Shown here: one piece after another, positions 1 through 13,300 of the stretch
Layout of the letters: each line of letters starts with the position of its first letter
Numbering within the stretch: position 1 is the first letter of the stretch
Source: Lagopus muta
Taxonomy: Eukaryota > Chordata > Aves > Galliformes > Phasianidae
Direction: 5' to 3'
Length of the DNA: 64,000 nt
NCBI RefSeq assembly: GCF_023343835.1
Contig: NC_064435.1
Coordinates: forward strand, 85,009,788 to 85,073,787
The notes under the pieces: model-generated
Databases searched by the model: none
Told to the model about the DNA's origin: nothing
Seen by the model: only the letters and a program-made list of their open reading frames with translations
Position numbers and translations under genes: made by a program

Positions 1-3000
1 GCCATGAAGCCAGGACGTTCTGAAATAGAAGAGGCCTTTGGACTACTAGAAATGCGTTCTTCCTGCTTTTAGTGCAGGCATATGTGTAGGAAGGCAGGGG
101 TAATGGCATCACTTTGAGCGGCTGCAGCTAGTTCTCCCCAAAGCAGAGACACACTGGAGCTCAGTACAGGGATTTGTTGGGCCATTCCCCTGTGTGAGGT
201 GGGTCTTTGGAGCATTAGTGTGAGGGGATTTAGTAACAAGAACATGATGTTAGGTACAGGAGAAAGATGAAGCAGAGAGAATTTAGAGGGAAATAACTTG
301 TGTGCATATATGGAATTGTTTCAGGGGACTAAGCAGGGGAGAAACTCGAGATGATAAGCATAGGCTTCTTGAGTTTGAATGGTGGTGTTAAAGCTTCAAA
401 AGCTTACAAGGTTTGCCACTTCAGTTGTACATAGCTGTGGTGCTTGAGCTTAAAAGTACAAATTGGTCAGCTAAGCAAAGGATTTTATATCTAGCATCCT
501 GACTAGCAGCAAGACTGCTTCCAGGTCTGTGCCTGCATAACTGCTTTGACAAAGTTTGCATAGCATCACTGAACCCTGTGTTTAGGTTGCCTTCATTACG
601 TTATGGAAATATTTGTTGTTATCCACCAAAAATGTGATATTAGGGATATCTGTTGCCATATCAAATACTGTGAAGTACCTGTGCTAATTTTTTTTGTATT
701 AGCAAAGTTGGTCTATAATTATGTGAATTGTGTAATGAGGGGCCCGTGTAGGTATGTGATTTCACTTAGTCTGATACAGTGATGGTGTATGACCAAAGTA
801 TGCCAACCTCAGAAAAACAAGTCTGTGGCCACCCCATATTGTGCAGTCTTAATGCTCTATGCCTGTTCTCAGATACATGCTCCTTCTGTTCTGGACTATG
901 AAGTGCCTAGGTAGTGAAAGTACTATTTTTTTGTAGCTCAGTGAATGAGAATTGCTTGGGCCATTAGTTCTCCAGATCTGAGAAATGTTGGAAGCATATT
1001 CTCTTGCAGTCAACACTAACAGAAATGAGGTGAAGGAGAGGGTGTTGGTTGCAGCTGGTGTGCAACAGTTCTACAACAGTTTTCTGACCTCTTTTTCTGT
1101 CTCCTGAGACTTATTGGTGTACTCCTCTTTCCTGCTAGGAGTGTGTACATGGGATTAGGATAGTGTGTGCAGTACAATTCTTTGCCATCAGAGCATAGAG
1201 GATGGCAGGTTTCTTCCTGTGCTGTTACTAGTGGATGGCCAGTACAGGAAGATGGAATTGCACCAAAACTGCTAGAGTGCTTCTCTGAGTCTTTTTACTA
1301 AGTAAACTCGCAGCTGTTTGACAACTGCCAGCCTTTTTAGCTGAACACATCATGTGGGTGTCTGCTGTCAGTTTATCAGATCTGCAAAGATGGGATGGCA
1401 ATGGGAGCTTGATTTGCTTCAGACTTGTTAAATTAAAAATATATACATACTACTTCAACCCCACTATAGCTTGCTTCTAGTTCTGTTTTGTTTCACCCAG
1501 CTGAACTGGTGTTTACTTTTGTTTTAAGTTTTCTACAAGAATACCCAGTAATGAGTAATTTCATAAACTCTTTTCATTTGGGTACAGCTGCAATAGAGGG
1601 TACCTTTACACAGAACCTGCTAGATTGTTCAAGAATAGTAGTGTTTCATTTCCTATCTCTTCTGTGATCAGGAAGGTTTGAGGGGCTACAACTGATCTCG
1701 TGGTCAGTGAGCAAGGAAAAAGCAACTGTCAAGAAAGGTTAAAGAGTTCTTAAAAGAATGCATGAAGAGTAAATGGTACTTAAGCCATGAATGTTTCTTT
1801 TTGCAGGGATGCTCTGGACCAACCGCTTCTTTCTAGCGCTACCTCAAAGTAACGTGCAGATATAACTCACAGGGAAGATTGATCAAATGGTGATGATCAT
1901 TATCATACTGCTGGATGCATATATATTTGCCTTTTTGTTTTGGCTCACTTTTAGCAACAATTAACCCAAGTGACACATGTTAATGGACACTGACTACATT
2001 TGCAAACATTTCTGAGTCATGAGTGTCATTAAAGGCCTGTCACTGTTTAGAAATTGTTCTAAATAAGAAAAATGGAAGCAAAATAAATAAAGCAGCATTT
2101 GAATTTACGGAGAAAACAGCGTAGCTGCCTTTGATGCTGAGCTTGAAAAGAAAATCATGTTACCATAATATGGTTACCTTAATGTAATTAGTGTGCATGA
2201 GAAAAAGGGAATTGTATTTTACCTCTGCCTAGCTATTAGATAGCCAATGCAGATGTGATTTTAGTCAGATCCCCAAGGAGATGCCATTCCAGAAGTCAGC
2301 ATTTTCTCTGCTCAGTGTGTTTTCAAAGGGCAATTTATCTCTCTTTGTGAATCTTGCTCCTCCCAGATTGGAAATGCATTGTGAAACCCTTCTGTTAAGT
2401 TAGAATTTAGTATGATAATCATGTTCTAGACTAAAGATGAGGGTTTTTCATGTTGTGGAAGGACGGTGTTGATGCAAACCATCCTGCTGCAAATGAAGGT
2501 GTACAGACAGCAGGTGGGAGAAAAAAGCTCTGAAAGTGCAGTGTGGTATGAACTACCTGGCAAGTAATTCTGCTTGGGGGGAAGGGGGGTTCAGAAGTCA
2601 CTTGTATGGCAGTGGAGGCAGGACTGAGGAAAAGAAAGCTAGCAAGTTCTGGAAGACAGCTGGGAAAAAACCAGAGGGGGGGGGGTTAAAAAAAAAAATA
2701 AACCAAGGCTGAAAACAAGCAGCAGAGATTTAGTGCAAAACTCCTGACTGAGACTCCTGTGGCAGTTCCTTTGCTCACTGATCAGCATTTCCCTCAGGTG
2801 TGGACTTTGGGCAGACACAGGTGAGAGGGATGTGGGCATCTGTGCCACTGAGATGATGCGATGGCCTTGGTCACCTTCTGGGTCCTCTCCACCTGAAAGC
2901 ATTCTGTGATTGCCACCTCTTACACTATTTTTAGCACATTCTGTACCTGAGGATGCACATTCGTGCTGAATTCTGTGCAATGAAGGTGCTGCGCCTCCCT

Positions 3001-3150
3001 GCTCTGCTCACCCCCACACAAATCACTGCGCTAAACGTACCACGGAGCCACAGCTGTACGCTTTCAGTACCACGCTACAAAAGGACAATTATTTTACGTG
3101 TATCCAATTCACAACAGAAAGGCGTATTTCCTTTCGAGGAAGCGCAGGCC
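1..3150. other. Intergenic region upstream of NUP153
   Basis: AT-rich sequence with no recognisable repeat and no ORF of protein character. A splice-acceptor-like site at about 1790-1806 followed by poly(A) hexamers near 2082-2091 is the only gene-like signal (separate entry). Confidence 0.6.
1807..2095 (+). other. Candidate terminal exon of an upstream + strand gene (possibly KIF13A)
   Basis: A pyrimidine-rich acceptor (TTTCTTTTTGCAG) ends at 1806. In one frame it is followed by 14 codons, DALDQPLLSSATSK, and a TAA at 1850-1852. Overlapping AATAAA hexamers at 2082-2091 could end a transcript. KIF13A is the human neighbour on this side in this orientation, but I cannot recall its C-terminus well enough to match it. 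An lncRNA exon or chance is equally possible. Confidence 0.2.
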
Positions 3151-4370
3151 GCGCTGCACTCCGTCCTTCTCCCCGCCCGCCCAGTGAGGCCGTGCCCCGC
3201 CCGCTTTGATCGCCCTTCCCGCTCCGCTCGCCAACAGCCCACGCGCCCCGCGCTCGCGCCGGGGTTTCCCGCGCAGCCCCGCCCACCCCGCGGCGCGGTG
3301 CACGCCGGTCCGTCGCGGCCGAATGACGCGACGGCGCGTCCGGTTGACGAGAGGCGCAGTGTGGTTGGTCGGAGCCGAAGCCGGAGCCCGAAGGGGGGTG
3401 GGGGCGGGGCGCAGCGGCTCGGCCGCGAGCGAGCGGGCGGGCAGGACGGGGCCGGCCGGCGCCGAGCGCGCGAGGCGGGAGCGGGCAAAGGGCGCGCGGC
3501 AGCGGGGCGAGGGGGGGCGCGCGCACGGCCGAGGAGAAGGGGTGCGCGCGCGCGCGCGGAGGAAGGCCGGCGGAGCGGAGCTTTGCCGAGCGGGGCGGAG
3601 GGGAGAGGAGGGGAGGGGCAGGCCGCGCGGGGCCCCCGCTCCTTCCAGGCCGCGCGGCGCGTGGAGGGCGGGGGACGGGCGGTGACAGCGCGGAGCGAGG
3701 GAGCGGCCCGGCGGGGCGGCGGGCGGCCGAGGGGCCGCGTCCCAGCATGGCCTCGGGCGGCGGCGGAGGAGCGGGAGGAGGAGCCGGCGGCGGCGGCGGC
3801 AAGATCCGGACCCGGCGGTACCACCTGGGAGCCGCGAAGCCTCCGTACGGCAGGAGCAGGCAGGTGAGGCGCGGCGGGGGACGGCGGTGCGGGGCCGGCC
3901 CTTTCTCGGTCCCCACGTGCGAGGCGCCGGGCGGGGGCGGGCCCGGGGCGGCCCCTTTTGTTCCCCTCGGTGCCGGCGGTGGGACCGGCGGGAGAGCGGA
4001 GCGCTGTGGGAGAGGCCTCGCCGCCCGGCGGCACGGCGCGGGGAGGGCAGCGGCCTTCGGCTGCCTCAAGCCGCACGCCCCTCGCTCCGCGTGTGGCCCG
4101 GGGCGAGGAGGGGGCGAGTAACAAAGGCCGGGAGCTTGGGGCCCCTCGGAGCGGGCGGGGAGCCTGCCGGTGCCCGCCGCACTGGGGGCTCCGGGGCGCC
4201 TTCATCGCGCGCCTGGAGTTGGCCGTGCGGGTGGACCTCGCGTCTGTTCCAATAGGAACGCGAGCGACGGCGCTGCGTGCCGGGCGCGGAAGTCAGGGTG
4301 CGTCCCGCGTGTGCTGCTGCCTGAGCCGCGTCCGGAGCTTTGGGGGAGCGCTGAGTCTCGCACGTTCCGT
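3150..4370. promoter_or_regulatory. CpG island, NUP153 promoter and exon 1
   Basis: A sharp switch from AT-rich flank to very GC- and CpG-dense sequence that covers the 5' side of NUP153, its first coding exon and the start of intron 1. No TATA box stands out. A CRE/E2F-like TGACGCG occurs at 3324-3330, and a pure CG dinucleotide run lies at about 3543-3558. This is the usual layout of a housekeeping promoter with dispersed starts. The exact transcription start cannot be read from sequence. Confidence 0.85.
3747..3863 (+). CDS. NUP153: NUP153 coding exon 1
   Basis: Encodes residues 1-39: MASGG start, a long Gly/Ala run, then KIRTRRYH, matching the human N-terminus. The donor is CAG|GTGAGG and the intron is phase 0. 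The Gly run is coded by GGC/GGA-rich repeats and may vary in length. Confidence 0.95.
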
Positions 4371-7300
4371 TGACTGAGCGACGCTATCCACGTGAGGCTG
4401 TCTGCACTTTTTTCAGCAAGTGCTGAAAGCCCTTGGTGAACGAGCGTTCAAGTTGCCCTGAATTTCCTGCGCTGATACAGCGTCGATAACTGATAAGCCT
4501 CACGCTTGTGTTTAAAGTAATCAGCAGAGATGGCTTTCTAGCCCTGCTATTGTCTGATATCTCGAAGCGTTTCTCAGCAGGTTTGTTTAGGCAGCGCAGT
4601 GTGCTGGGGGATGGATGTTTCACGGCTGTTTTTGAGGCTGGATGGTGATAGGACAAGGGAGATTAGTTTTAAACTGAGACCGGGGAGGTTTAGGTTAGAT
4701 ATTAGGAGGAAGTTTTTCACACAGAGGGTGGTGACGCACTGAAACAGGTTGCTCAAGGAGGTTGTGGATGCCCCATTCCTAGGGGCATTCAAGGCCAGGC
4801 TGGGTGTGACTCTGGGCAGCCTAGTCTGGTGGTTGGTGACCCTGCACACAGCAGGGGGTTCAAACTGGATGAGCATTGTGGTCCTGGAAATGGTTTTAAG
4901 TTGAAGGAGGGAAGATTTAGATTGGACGGCAGGGGGGAAATTCTTTCTCTCTTACAGAGAGAGTGGTGAGGTGCTGGAACAGCTGCCCAGAGAGGTTGTG
5001 GATGCCCCGTCCCTGGAGGTGTTCAAGGCCAGGTTGGATGGGGCCCTGGGCAGCCTGGTTTGGTATTAAATGGGGAGGTTGGTGGCCCTGCATATGGCAG
5101 GGGGGTTGGAGCTTGATGATCCTTGAGGTCCCTTCCAACCCTGGCCATTCTGTGATTCTGCCCTTTTCAATTCAGGTCATTCTGTGATTCTGTGATTCTT
5201 TGATCCTGTGTTTGTGGGTTTTGCCTGGTAGTGGGTACTGCAGAGCCAGTGTGTAAACAGAACAGCAGCAGCTTGTCGGAGGGGAAAAATGTAGTCAGTT
5301 AGTAAATGGGAGACTGAGAGGTGTGCTTATCATAGTGAATAGCTTTTTAACCGTATGAATTGTATAAACTTGTGTTACATAAAAGAATGAGCTCTGGGTA
5401 GGTAGCTAACTGAAAACTGAGTTGAAATTGAAATTAATTAACATGTGTTCCTGTTTTCAGTATAACATTCGCTTTCCAGATTTATTGGTCTCAGTGCTGA
5501 GTTTAGGAGGACCTGGGAGCAATTGGTGCGATTTTATCTTGAAGTTACACCTTTGATTCTGATCTTCTCCCCTCCAACTTTTATCATTGAGTAGATTCAC
5601 TGAGAGTGAACCTGGTTGAGATGCTCTTGGTCAAAATTGTGGCCCTGAAAACCCTGTCTCAATACCATCAAGCTCTGAGGGTGCCTGGGCACTGTGGGCA
5701 GCATAACTGACAGCTTTGATTTTCTGGGAAATGGAATTGATGTTTTTTTCCCCCTTGTATGAGGGATGATTAGCGGGATGCCCAGTTCATCGCCGCCTGC
5801 TTTCTGGATGTTGTTCTTTAATTGTAGTTCCTGGGGATTTTTGTCAGGTGGGAATTCTCCGATCATCTCCAATATATGCTGCAGTCGCTCTTCTACAAGA
5901 TACAGTGACAGCTTTGGAAGGCATTTGCAAGAGGACGTGCTGATGCTTTTTAAAAACTATTAGTTAAAGCATTTGTTCAGAATGTGGTAGACCCTGCTTC
6001 AGTTTCCTTTTTTGCCTGGAGCCATCAACCTACATCTTCCACTTTCCAGGCAGATATCCCAGTCATCAAGCTGAGTGTTATCCTCAGTTCTCTTGGTTGA
6101 AGCTGTGCTGCTATCCAGAAAAAGAAAGCATGATTCACTGAGCCAGAAAGAGGATATGTAAGAAAATGCTGCCCTCCAAGAATGGAGGTGTTCAGGCTCT
6201 GGTCCATGGTTTCAAAACTTGTTACTTGTTTTACATTAGATGTTCCTGCAGCAAGCGTCCGAAGCCTGTTATTTCCTGCCTGTATGCTTGATGATTAATC
6301 ATTAGAGCCATGCTTCATTATGTTTTTATTTGCTTGTTTGTTTTTAAGTCTTTGCCTTTTTAAAACCAGCCATGATAGGAGAGGTGAACAGACGCTGCCT
6401 GGAGAAGAACACTTGGAGACTTGCAGTTTGTGTGCTGTCCTGGGAGATGGAGATACGGGTGCTGATTGCCCCACTAGTGAAGGAACTTAAGCCATGGTGC
6501 TTTCCCTCCAGGACTGCCATCCTGCCTTACAACAAAGGGCACCCTCAGTGGCTGTGTTATCAAACAAACAAGCGAAAAGTAGCAGCACTGCTAAGTAAAG
6601 GTGGGACAGTCGCCCACTGTGATGGATTCTAGGTTGGCAATCCTCAGAGACAAAAAGGCCCTTCTGTATTCCTGGAGGTAGAATTTAGAAGTCCCTCCCA
6701 GCGACTGGGTTTCCTGATGGCTGAATGATGACAGCTCCATGCTGATTGTGTTGACTTTAGGTAATGCCACACTTGGCATGCTACCTGTTCGCTCAGCTGC
6801 CTCGTGCTGAGACTTCCATTCTGTGCTGCACATAAAGAGTTTGGACACTTGGCTTAAAGTCATGAATGTGCTCTGAGGGCTAAGTATGGTTGGACAAGGG
6901 AGCTGTTGTGCCTGGCATGTGGGTTTCATCTTCCGGACGTGGCCGCAAGTGCTTTAAATGCTGGGTTGTCCTGGTCATTCAGGTAGGCTGGTGACTGCAA
7001 TTTCTAGGGTGGGTGTGTTAAATGGGATGACTGTTGACATTATTAAGTTATTAAACAGCTTCATTATGATATCTCTGTGTTTTTATTGTTGGCTTTAGGT
7101 TTAGCTTTGCTTTTTTGTGTCTGTGTACCGATGAGCCTGGAATGGTGCCATTCTGTTCCAGGTAGAATATAGGTAAGCTTCAGAGATTCAAAATTCTCAT
7201 TGTAGGAAGAGACTAAAATAACCTTTGGGATTATTATTTATTTGCTAATTAATCCTTCAAATGAAAATGTCAGAGAACTTGGATTCTCCTGTACTCTTAA

Positions 7301-10300
7301 ACTCCTACAAGAAGATTCAGGCATGAGAAAAAGATAATCAGTTATACTTGAGAAGCCTTTTTAACCTTCCCATAAACCTGTTTGCTTATGTTAAGCTTCA
7401 AATTAGAGGTTTTTGGTAACTGGCCTTCATATTTGTAGACTGAAACTTCAGGTGGTTTTTACTTTTTGTCAAACATATACATATGTTCTCGTGTGTACTG
7501 GTAGCGATGCTACCCTGGTATAAAGCAAAACAATCTAGGTGCTTTCATTGAAGAAACCAGCAGAAGTTGCTACATGTTTGTGATTAGTGTGATTCTGAAT
7601 CCTTGGGATGATATCAGAAAGAGGAGAGGTGCATTTTCTGTGGGTCCCAATCGTACAGCACCTCTGCCTGGATGGGTGAAGTTTAGAATCACGTGCGATG
7701 TCATGTAAGGGCAGAGTAGTTATGGGATCAGGAATCTAAACTGTGTGCAGCAGTGCCTGAATCATTACATTATCACCTGATTGTGTAATGAAGACGGGCC
7801 AGTTATAAACTCATACTTGATTTATGCCTGGGATTTTCTTGGTCTGCAGCGCCTGCAGGCTGTGGGCTGGAGTTTTATAAACTGCTGGGTTGGTTTGGGG
7901 GTGAAATCTTGAAATTCATGCAAAGAGTTCCTAGAATATCCTGTTGAGTAATGTAAATTAGTTCTTGTGTCGTGAATCTTAGGAAGCAAAGTATTAATCT
8001 ATAAAAATCTTTATTAAGAATGTCCATATGGAACTGAGCATGTATGACTTTTGGTTTAATTGTTAGCAATAGGATCATTCCTCAAAGCGTGCTTAGGTGC
8101 TTGTGTTTATACTTGATGTCTCTCTCTGCTAGTTTTGATTTAGTAGCAGGTTAGCACCTTGGGCTAAATGTTTGTAAACTTTAAGAAATGTTTAGAGTGT
8201 CATCCTTAAATGATGTTTTGTCTCTGTTCCAGCAATATCAAATTGTATTAACAAAATGGATGTGAAAATATATTACTTGGCTTTGGACTGGCATCACAAG
8301 CAAATTATGTATCCTGGTTGGGAAGACCTTAGCTGAGATGCTGAGTTTCCCCTCACTTAAGCTGTCAGTGGTACAGCACACAGTAGAATCTGATTGCTGT
8401 CCCATTTTATGAATATTTTGGTTTCTGTCTTGCAAAGTGTTTTCATGACAGCCTTGGGAAGAGCAGTATTAGTGAGCGGTGTCTTCAGATAGAGGATTTT
8501 AAAGTAGATGAAAGAATTGTCCCTTAGCTGGGGCGCTGACATTGCCTTCATTTGCCAGCAGCTCGTCATTTCCTCTGCGTTATTTATTCCTCCAGTCAGT
8601 AATTAGCATTGGTTCCTGCTTCCCTGCTGTGCGGGAACTGAGCTGCTGATTCAGAAGACTGAGGATAGAGTACCAAATTTCTTCTGCTTACCTGAAAAAG
8701 TTTGAGCAGAGCTATTTTGGGTCGGCGTGAATGCTACCGCAGCGTTGTGTAACAAATTTAACACAAGCAGGATGGATGTCTGGCTCAGTCAGCGCGGCTC
8801 ACCTGGAGATCAGCAAGGCACTCAGCATGGTCTTCTGTATTATTCTTGCAGACAAATTGGGGAAATATGTGCTCATCAAGTAGGCTGCCAAGTGGCTGGA
8901 AGACTAGCTGGACATTGACTTAAAGGATTGTGATGGTGGTACTGAGAGATACTGACAGCCAATTGTTAAGAGTCTCCTGGGGAGATATTTGGACTAATTC
9001 TGTTTTATGTCTTTAGTAAGCAACAGGGATGAGAGAAGTGCAGCACCCCCACTGGGTTCCTGGATGATAGCAAACTTAGGGAACCTCCAGATGCTGAAGG
9101 ACAAGGCTGCTGTTGGGGTTTCTTGACAGTAATGGGCTGGCAGGAACCTCGTGTTGTTGGGGCATAACAGCTCCATGCAGCAGTGCAGGCTGGGGAAGTG
9201 TGGCTGTAAAGCTGTCCAGCAGAAAAATAGCTGGAGGTGTTAGTCAACAGCCAGCTGAACGTGAGCCATCAGTGTGCCCAAGTGGCCAAGGACAGCAGTG
9301 GCATCCTGCTCTGTGTCAGAAATAGTGTGGCCAGCAGGACTGGGGAAGGGATTGTGCCTCTGTATGCAATGTTACTGACGCACATCTCAAATCATACAGT
9401 CACAGAATCGTTTGAGTTGGAAAGGACCTTTAAGGGTCACCTGGTCCCACTCCCCTGCAGTGAACAGGGACACCTACAGCTACATCAGGTTGCCCAGAGC
9501 CCAGCCAGCCTGACTTTGGGTGTCTCCAGGGATGTGTCATCGATCACCTCCATGGGCAGCCTGTTCCAGTGCTTCATTACCTTTACTGAGAAAAATATCT
9601 TCCTTATATCCAATCAGAATCTTCCCTCTTTTAGTTTGAAACCATTTCCCCATATGCTATCACAACAGTCCCTGCTAAAGAGTCCTTTTTTCTTACAGCC
9701 CTCCTGAAAGGCTGCTATCATGTTCCTCTGAAGAGAGGCTGAATATCCCTGACTCTCAGCCTGTCCTCAGATTTTTGTGGCCATTCTCTGGATGTGTTTG
9801 AACAGGCTCTTGTCTTCACATCTGGATGCAGTTCAGTTTTGGGCCTCTCACTATGAAAAGGAAACAAAGTTGCTCTAGTGCATCCAGGAATGAGTAGTGA
9901 AGCTTGGGAAGAGACTAGAAAATATGTCTTTTTGAGGGAATTGGGGCTGTTTAGTGTTGAGAAGAGGAGGCTGAGGGGAGATGTCATTGCTCTCTACAAC
10001 TATATGGCAGGAGGCTGCAGCAAGGAGGCTTCCAGCATCTTTTCTCAGGTAACAAGTGGTAGGATGTAAGTGATAGCATGGGGGAGGCCTAGATTGGGTA
10101 TTGTGAAGAATTTCTTCATGGGGAAGTGATCAAACACTGAAATGGACTGTCCAGGAAAGTGTTGGATTCGTTGTCCCTGGAGGTATTTAAGAGACGTGCG
10201 AGCGTTGCACTAAGGACATGTTTCAGTGATGAGTCTTGGTAGGTCAGGTTGATGTTTTGATTTAAAGCATGTTATTGAGAACACTATCCAAATTCTTCTT

Positions 10301-13300
10301 GAACACTGACAGTCGTGGGACATCAACCACCAATGTAGGAAGCCTGTTTTCACTTTGTTTTCCTCCTCTGGATGCATTCAGGTATTTAAATATATTTTTA
10401 AATTGTGGAGCTTAGAACTGCACATAGTATTCAAGGTGAGGCTGCGGCAACGCTAAGTGCAGCAGGAGATGTACCTGTTTTGACCAGCTGGCTGTGCTGT
10501 GCTCAATGCACCCCAAAATGCTCTTTGCCCCCTGGCTACCAGACGCTGCAGCTCATGCTAAACCTTCTGTCACCTGCACTTCCAGAACTCTCTGCTGAGC
10601 TGCTCTCCAGCCACTTCTCTTCCAGTCTTTGCTTGTGTCTGGCATTGCTGTGTCCTGGTGCAGCACTTGCATTTGTTGGACTTCATGCCATTGCTGATGA
10701 CTGAGTGTCCTGTCCATCATGATCCCACTTCAAGGCTTCTCACCCCTCCAGGGAACCAGCAGCACCTCCAAGCTTACTGTCATTGGCAGTCTTGCTAAGG
10801 ATGCAATCCAGTCCCTCATCCAGGTAGCTGATGTAAATGTTGAACAGGACTGACCCTAGAATTGAGCCCTGGGGAACACTACTGGTAACCGCCTGCCAGC
10901 CAGGTGTAACCCCACTCACTACAACCCTTTGAACTCTGCTGTTCTGCCAGTTCATCCTCCAGTGCACTGTGAACCTGTTCACCTCGCTATTGGACAGTCT
11001 GTCCAGAAGGGTGATGTGAAGGATGCTATCAAAGGCCTTACTGAAGTCCAGAAAGACTGCATCTACAGCCTTCCCTGCATCCACCAAGAGGGTGACCTTA
11101 TCCCAGAAGGAGGCTGGATTTCTAAGGCAGGACGTTCCCTTGATGAACCCACACTAACTACACCTGATCTTTAAATGCCTTCTGTATTCCCTAGGATAAT
11201 CTCTCTAATTTTTCCAGGCACTTATGTCAGATTAACGAGTCTATAGTTTCTTGGGTCTTGGCTCACGCCCTTTTTGTAGCTGGGTATGAGGTTGGCTAGC
11301 ACTCCCCAGATCCTGTGATGTGGGTAAATTGTTGAGCCAACTCCCTCAGTACTCAGGTGAGGCCAGTCAGTCCCAACAGATGTATGTATATTCAGCTTGA
11401 TGATATATTGAAGATGTTTTCCAACCTGAATGATTTTATGATTCTGTGACAAAAGCAAAAAAGTCCTTCATCTGGAACAAAACAACTCCCCAAAGCTGCT
11501 GGACTACAAGTTGAACCCGTGTCAGCAGCATGCACTTGGGGCAGAGGAGGCCAACTGTGTGCTGGGCAGTATTAGTAAGTTTGTGGGCAGGAGGCTGGGG
11601 GAGGTGGTTGTTCCCGTCTGTACTGTACATCCAGGAGTGTTGTGTACTGGAGTTGCCAAAGCTGGACACACACACACAGAAAAAAGACATTGACATCCTG
11701 GAGTGAATCTAGCTGAGAGCCAGCGAGATGGCTAAGGTTGGGACACAGAACAAGGAGGGACTGAGAGAGCTGGATGTGTTCACCTTAAGAAGGGGAGGTG
11801 AAGGGGAGACCTGCTGTCAAAAAATGCCTATCGAGAGTATAGGAAGGGTGGAACAACGTTCCTTTTGCTATTTCTGGGTGGTCAGAGCAATGGGTAAAGA
11901 GGCAATGAATTTAAGTTTCAAAATGGGACGTTCTTTTTCATTGCAGCATAGTCTTTTATCTGCCAGAGAAGACCTGTCAGAAGAGCTTCTCAGAGAGGTT
12001 TCCATCCTTGGAGATGCTTGAAGCACTGCTGGACACAGCCCTTGGCTTGGCAGCCTGCTCTTCCTGTCCTTTCTCTGAGTTGGACAAGATAACCTGTGGT
12101 GCTGTGCAGCCTCTGGCATTGCTGCTGTTGGACCATGATGTGGTTTCAGCACAAATGCCAATTCAGGTGCACAGTCCTCTTTGTTGAGGGAAGTGTCTTA
12201 AGAGCAGTGCTGCTTTTTGAGGAAAGAAATAACACTTCCATGATGCTGCTGCATGTTATCTAGAGTAAATTGCAGGGTTGCCCTCAAGAAGAACCCCACT
12301 AAAGAGACTTCTGTAGGGTTGCAATTTCCAAATCATTTTTTTAAAGTATCGTATTTTTAATGATAGGTCGTGCAATATAGCTTGCCATGGTTTTTTTCCA
12401 ATATTAATCGAGTAGTGATCATACAATTAGGAACTGTTGAACAGTGGTGTTTATAGAAGCATGATTGAAGGTGTTCCCCAATATACACCGTTGGTGTTTC
12501 CTACAAAGACAACGTGATGAAAACTCTCCTTTGTGCTTTTTGTAACATAATACACACATCTGAGGCTGAAGAATTATTCAATGTCTGTAATGATTTTCTA
12601 ATGAAAAATTTTAGCTGTTAGGTAGATTTTCTTATTACTGTTAAGATATTCAGTAATTCATCTATTCAGTTTCATGAGCAACTCTCCTGAATTTGGATTT
12701 TTATTACTTTCCCTCGTACCGATGTCTTGTGCTGTGGATCTCCCATTCATGCCACTATGTTCTGTTTGCTTTTTTTCCAAATAGTTTTGCATTAAAGCCT
12801 GGACTTGCTTTCTCCTTTTGCCCAGGTCTTCTCTACCCATTTCAATGTTGAATCAAAGACATGGTTTATGTTCATTTTTTAAGCAAAAGAGATGTTAATT
12901 TAGCTAACAGTTGAGGCACTTGAAGCTGGTGTTACTCACAGCTATGCATCACCACTTCAGCTTGTTACTCCCTCACCTCTGTTAGTGAAAGGGACTGGAA
13001 GATTACTCGGAGCCCTTTCAAGCCAAGGCAGATGGGTCATCAGAAAATGGGGCCAAGGCGAGTAGGAACTAGCTTGTTTGACTGCCTGAAGCATAAGGCA
13101 TTTTGCAACTTGCTGATACAGTATTTGTCATTGTGGTGTTCCGGATTACTTTACGAAAATGCTTATTAATAAAAAGATCCTCTCAACTGTGCTGTTTGCT
13201 TTTCTTTGTTGTTATTGGAGAGATTGCAGATATATCCCCCTTCTTTTGACAAGAGAGGCCTTGAAGTTATTTTTCCGCTGTCTAGGAAATAGCACAGCAA

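Noticed and set aside
2953-3867. A 304-codon + strand frame running through the NUP153 5' region
   Set aside because: Different frame from the NUP153 ATG, Arg/Gly/Ala-rich because of GC content, and no family resemblance.
3075-4205. Long antisense open frames (up to 376 codons) opposite NUP153 exon 1
   Set aside because: Low-complexity Pro/Arg/Ala translation in a CpG island where stop codons are rare; no recognisable domain, and the + strand gene is certain.
9237-9707. 156-codon + strand frame
   Set aside because: It spans the junction of two CR1 copies in opposite orientations, so it is not a gene.
10405-11174. Open frames on both strands in the 10.4-11.2 kb region as host genes
   Set aside because: They are pieces of a decayed CR1-type LINE; reverse-transcriptase motifs are visible on the - strand.
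11666-11678. CA-repeat microsatellite
   Set aside because: Too short to be a meaningful repeat; part of a diverged CR1.
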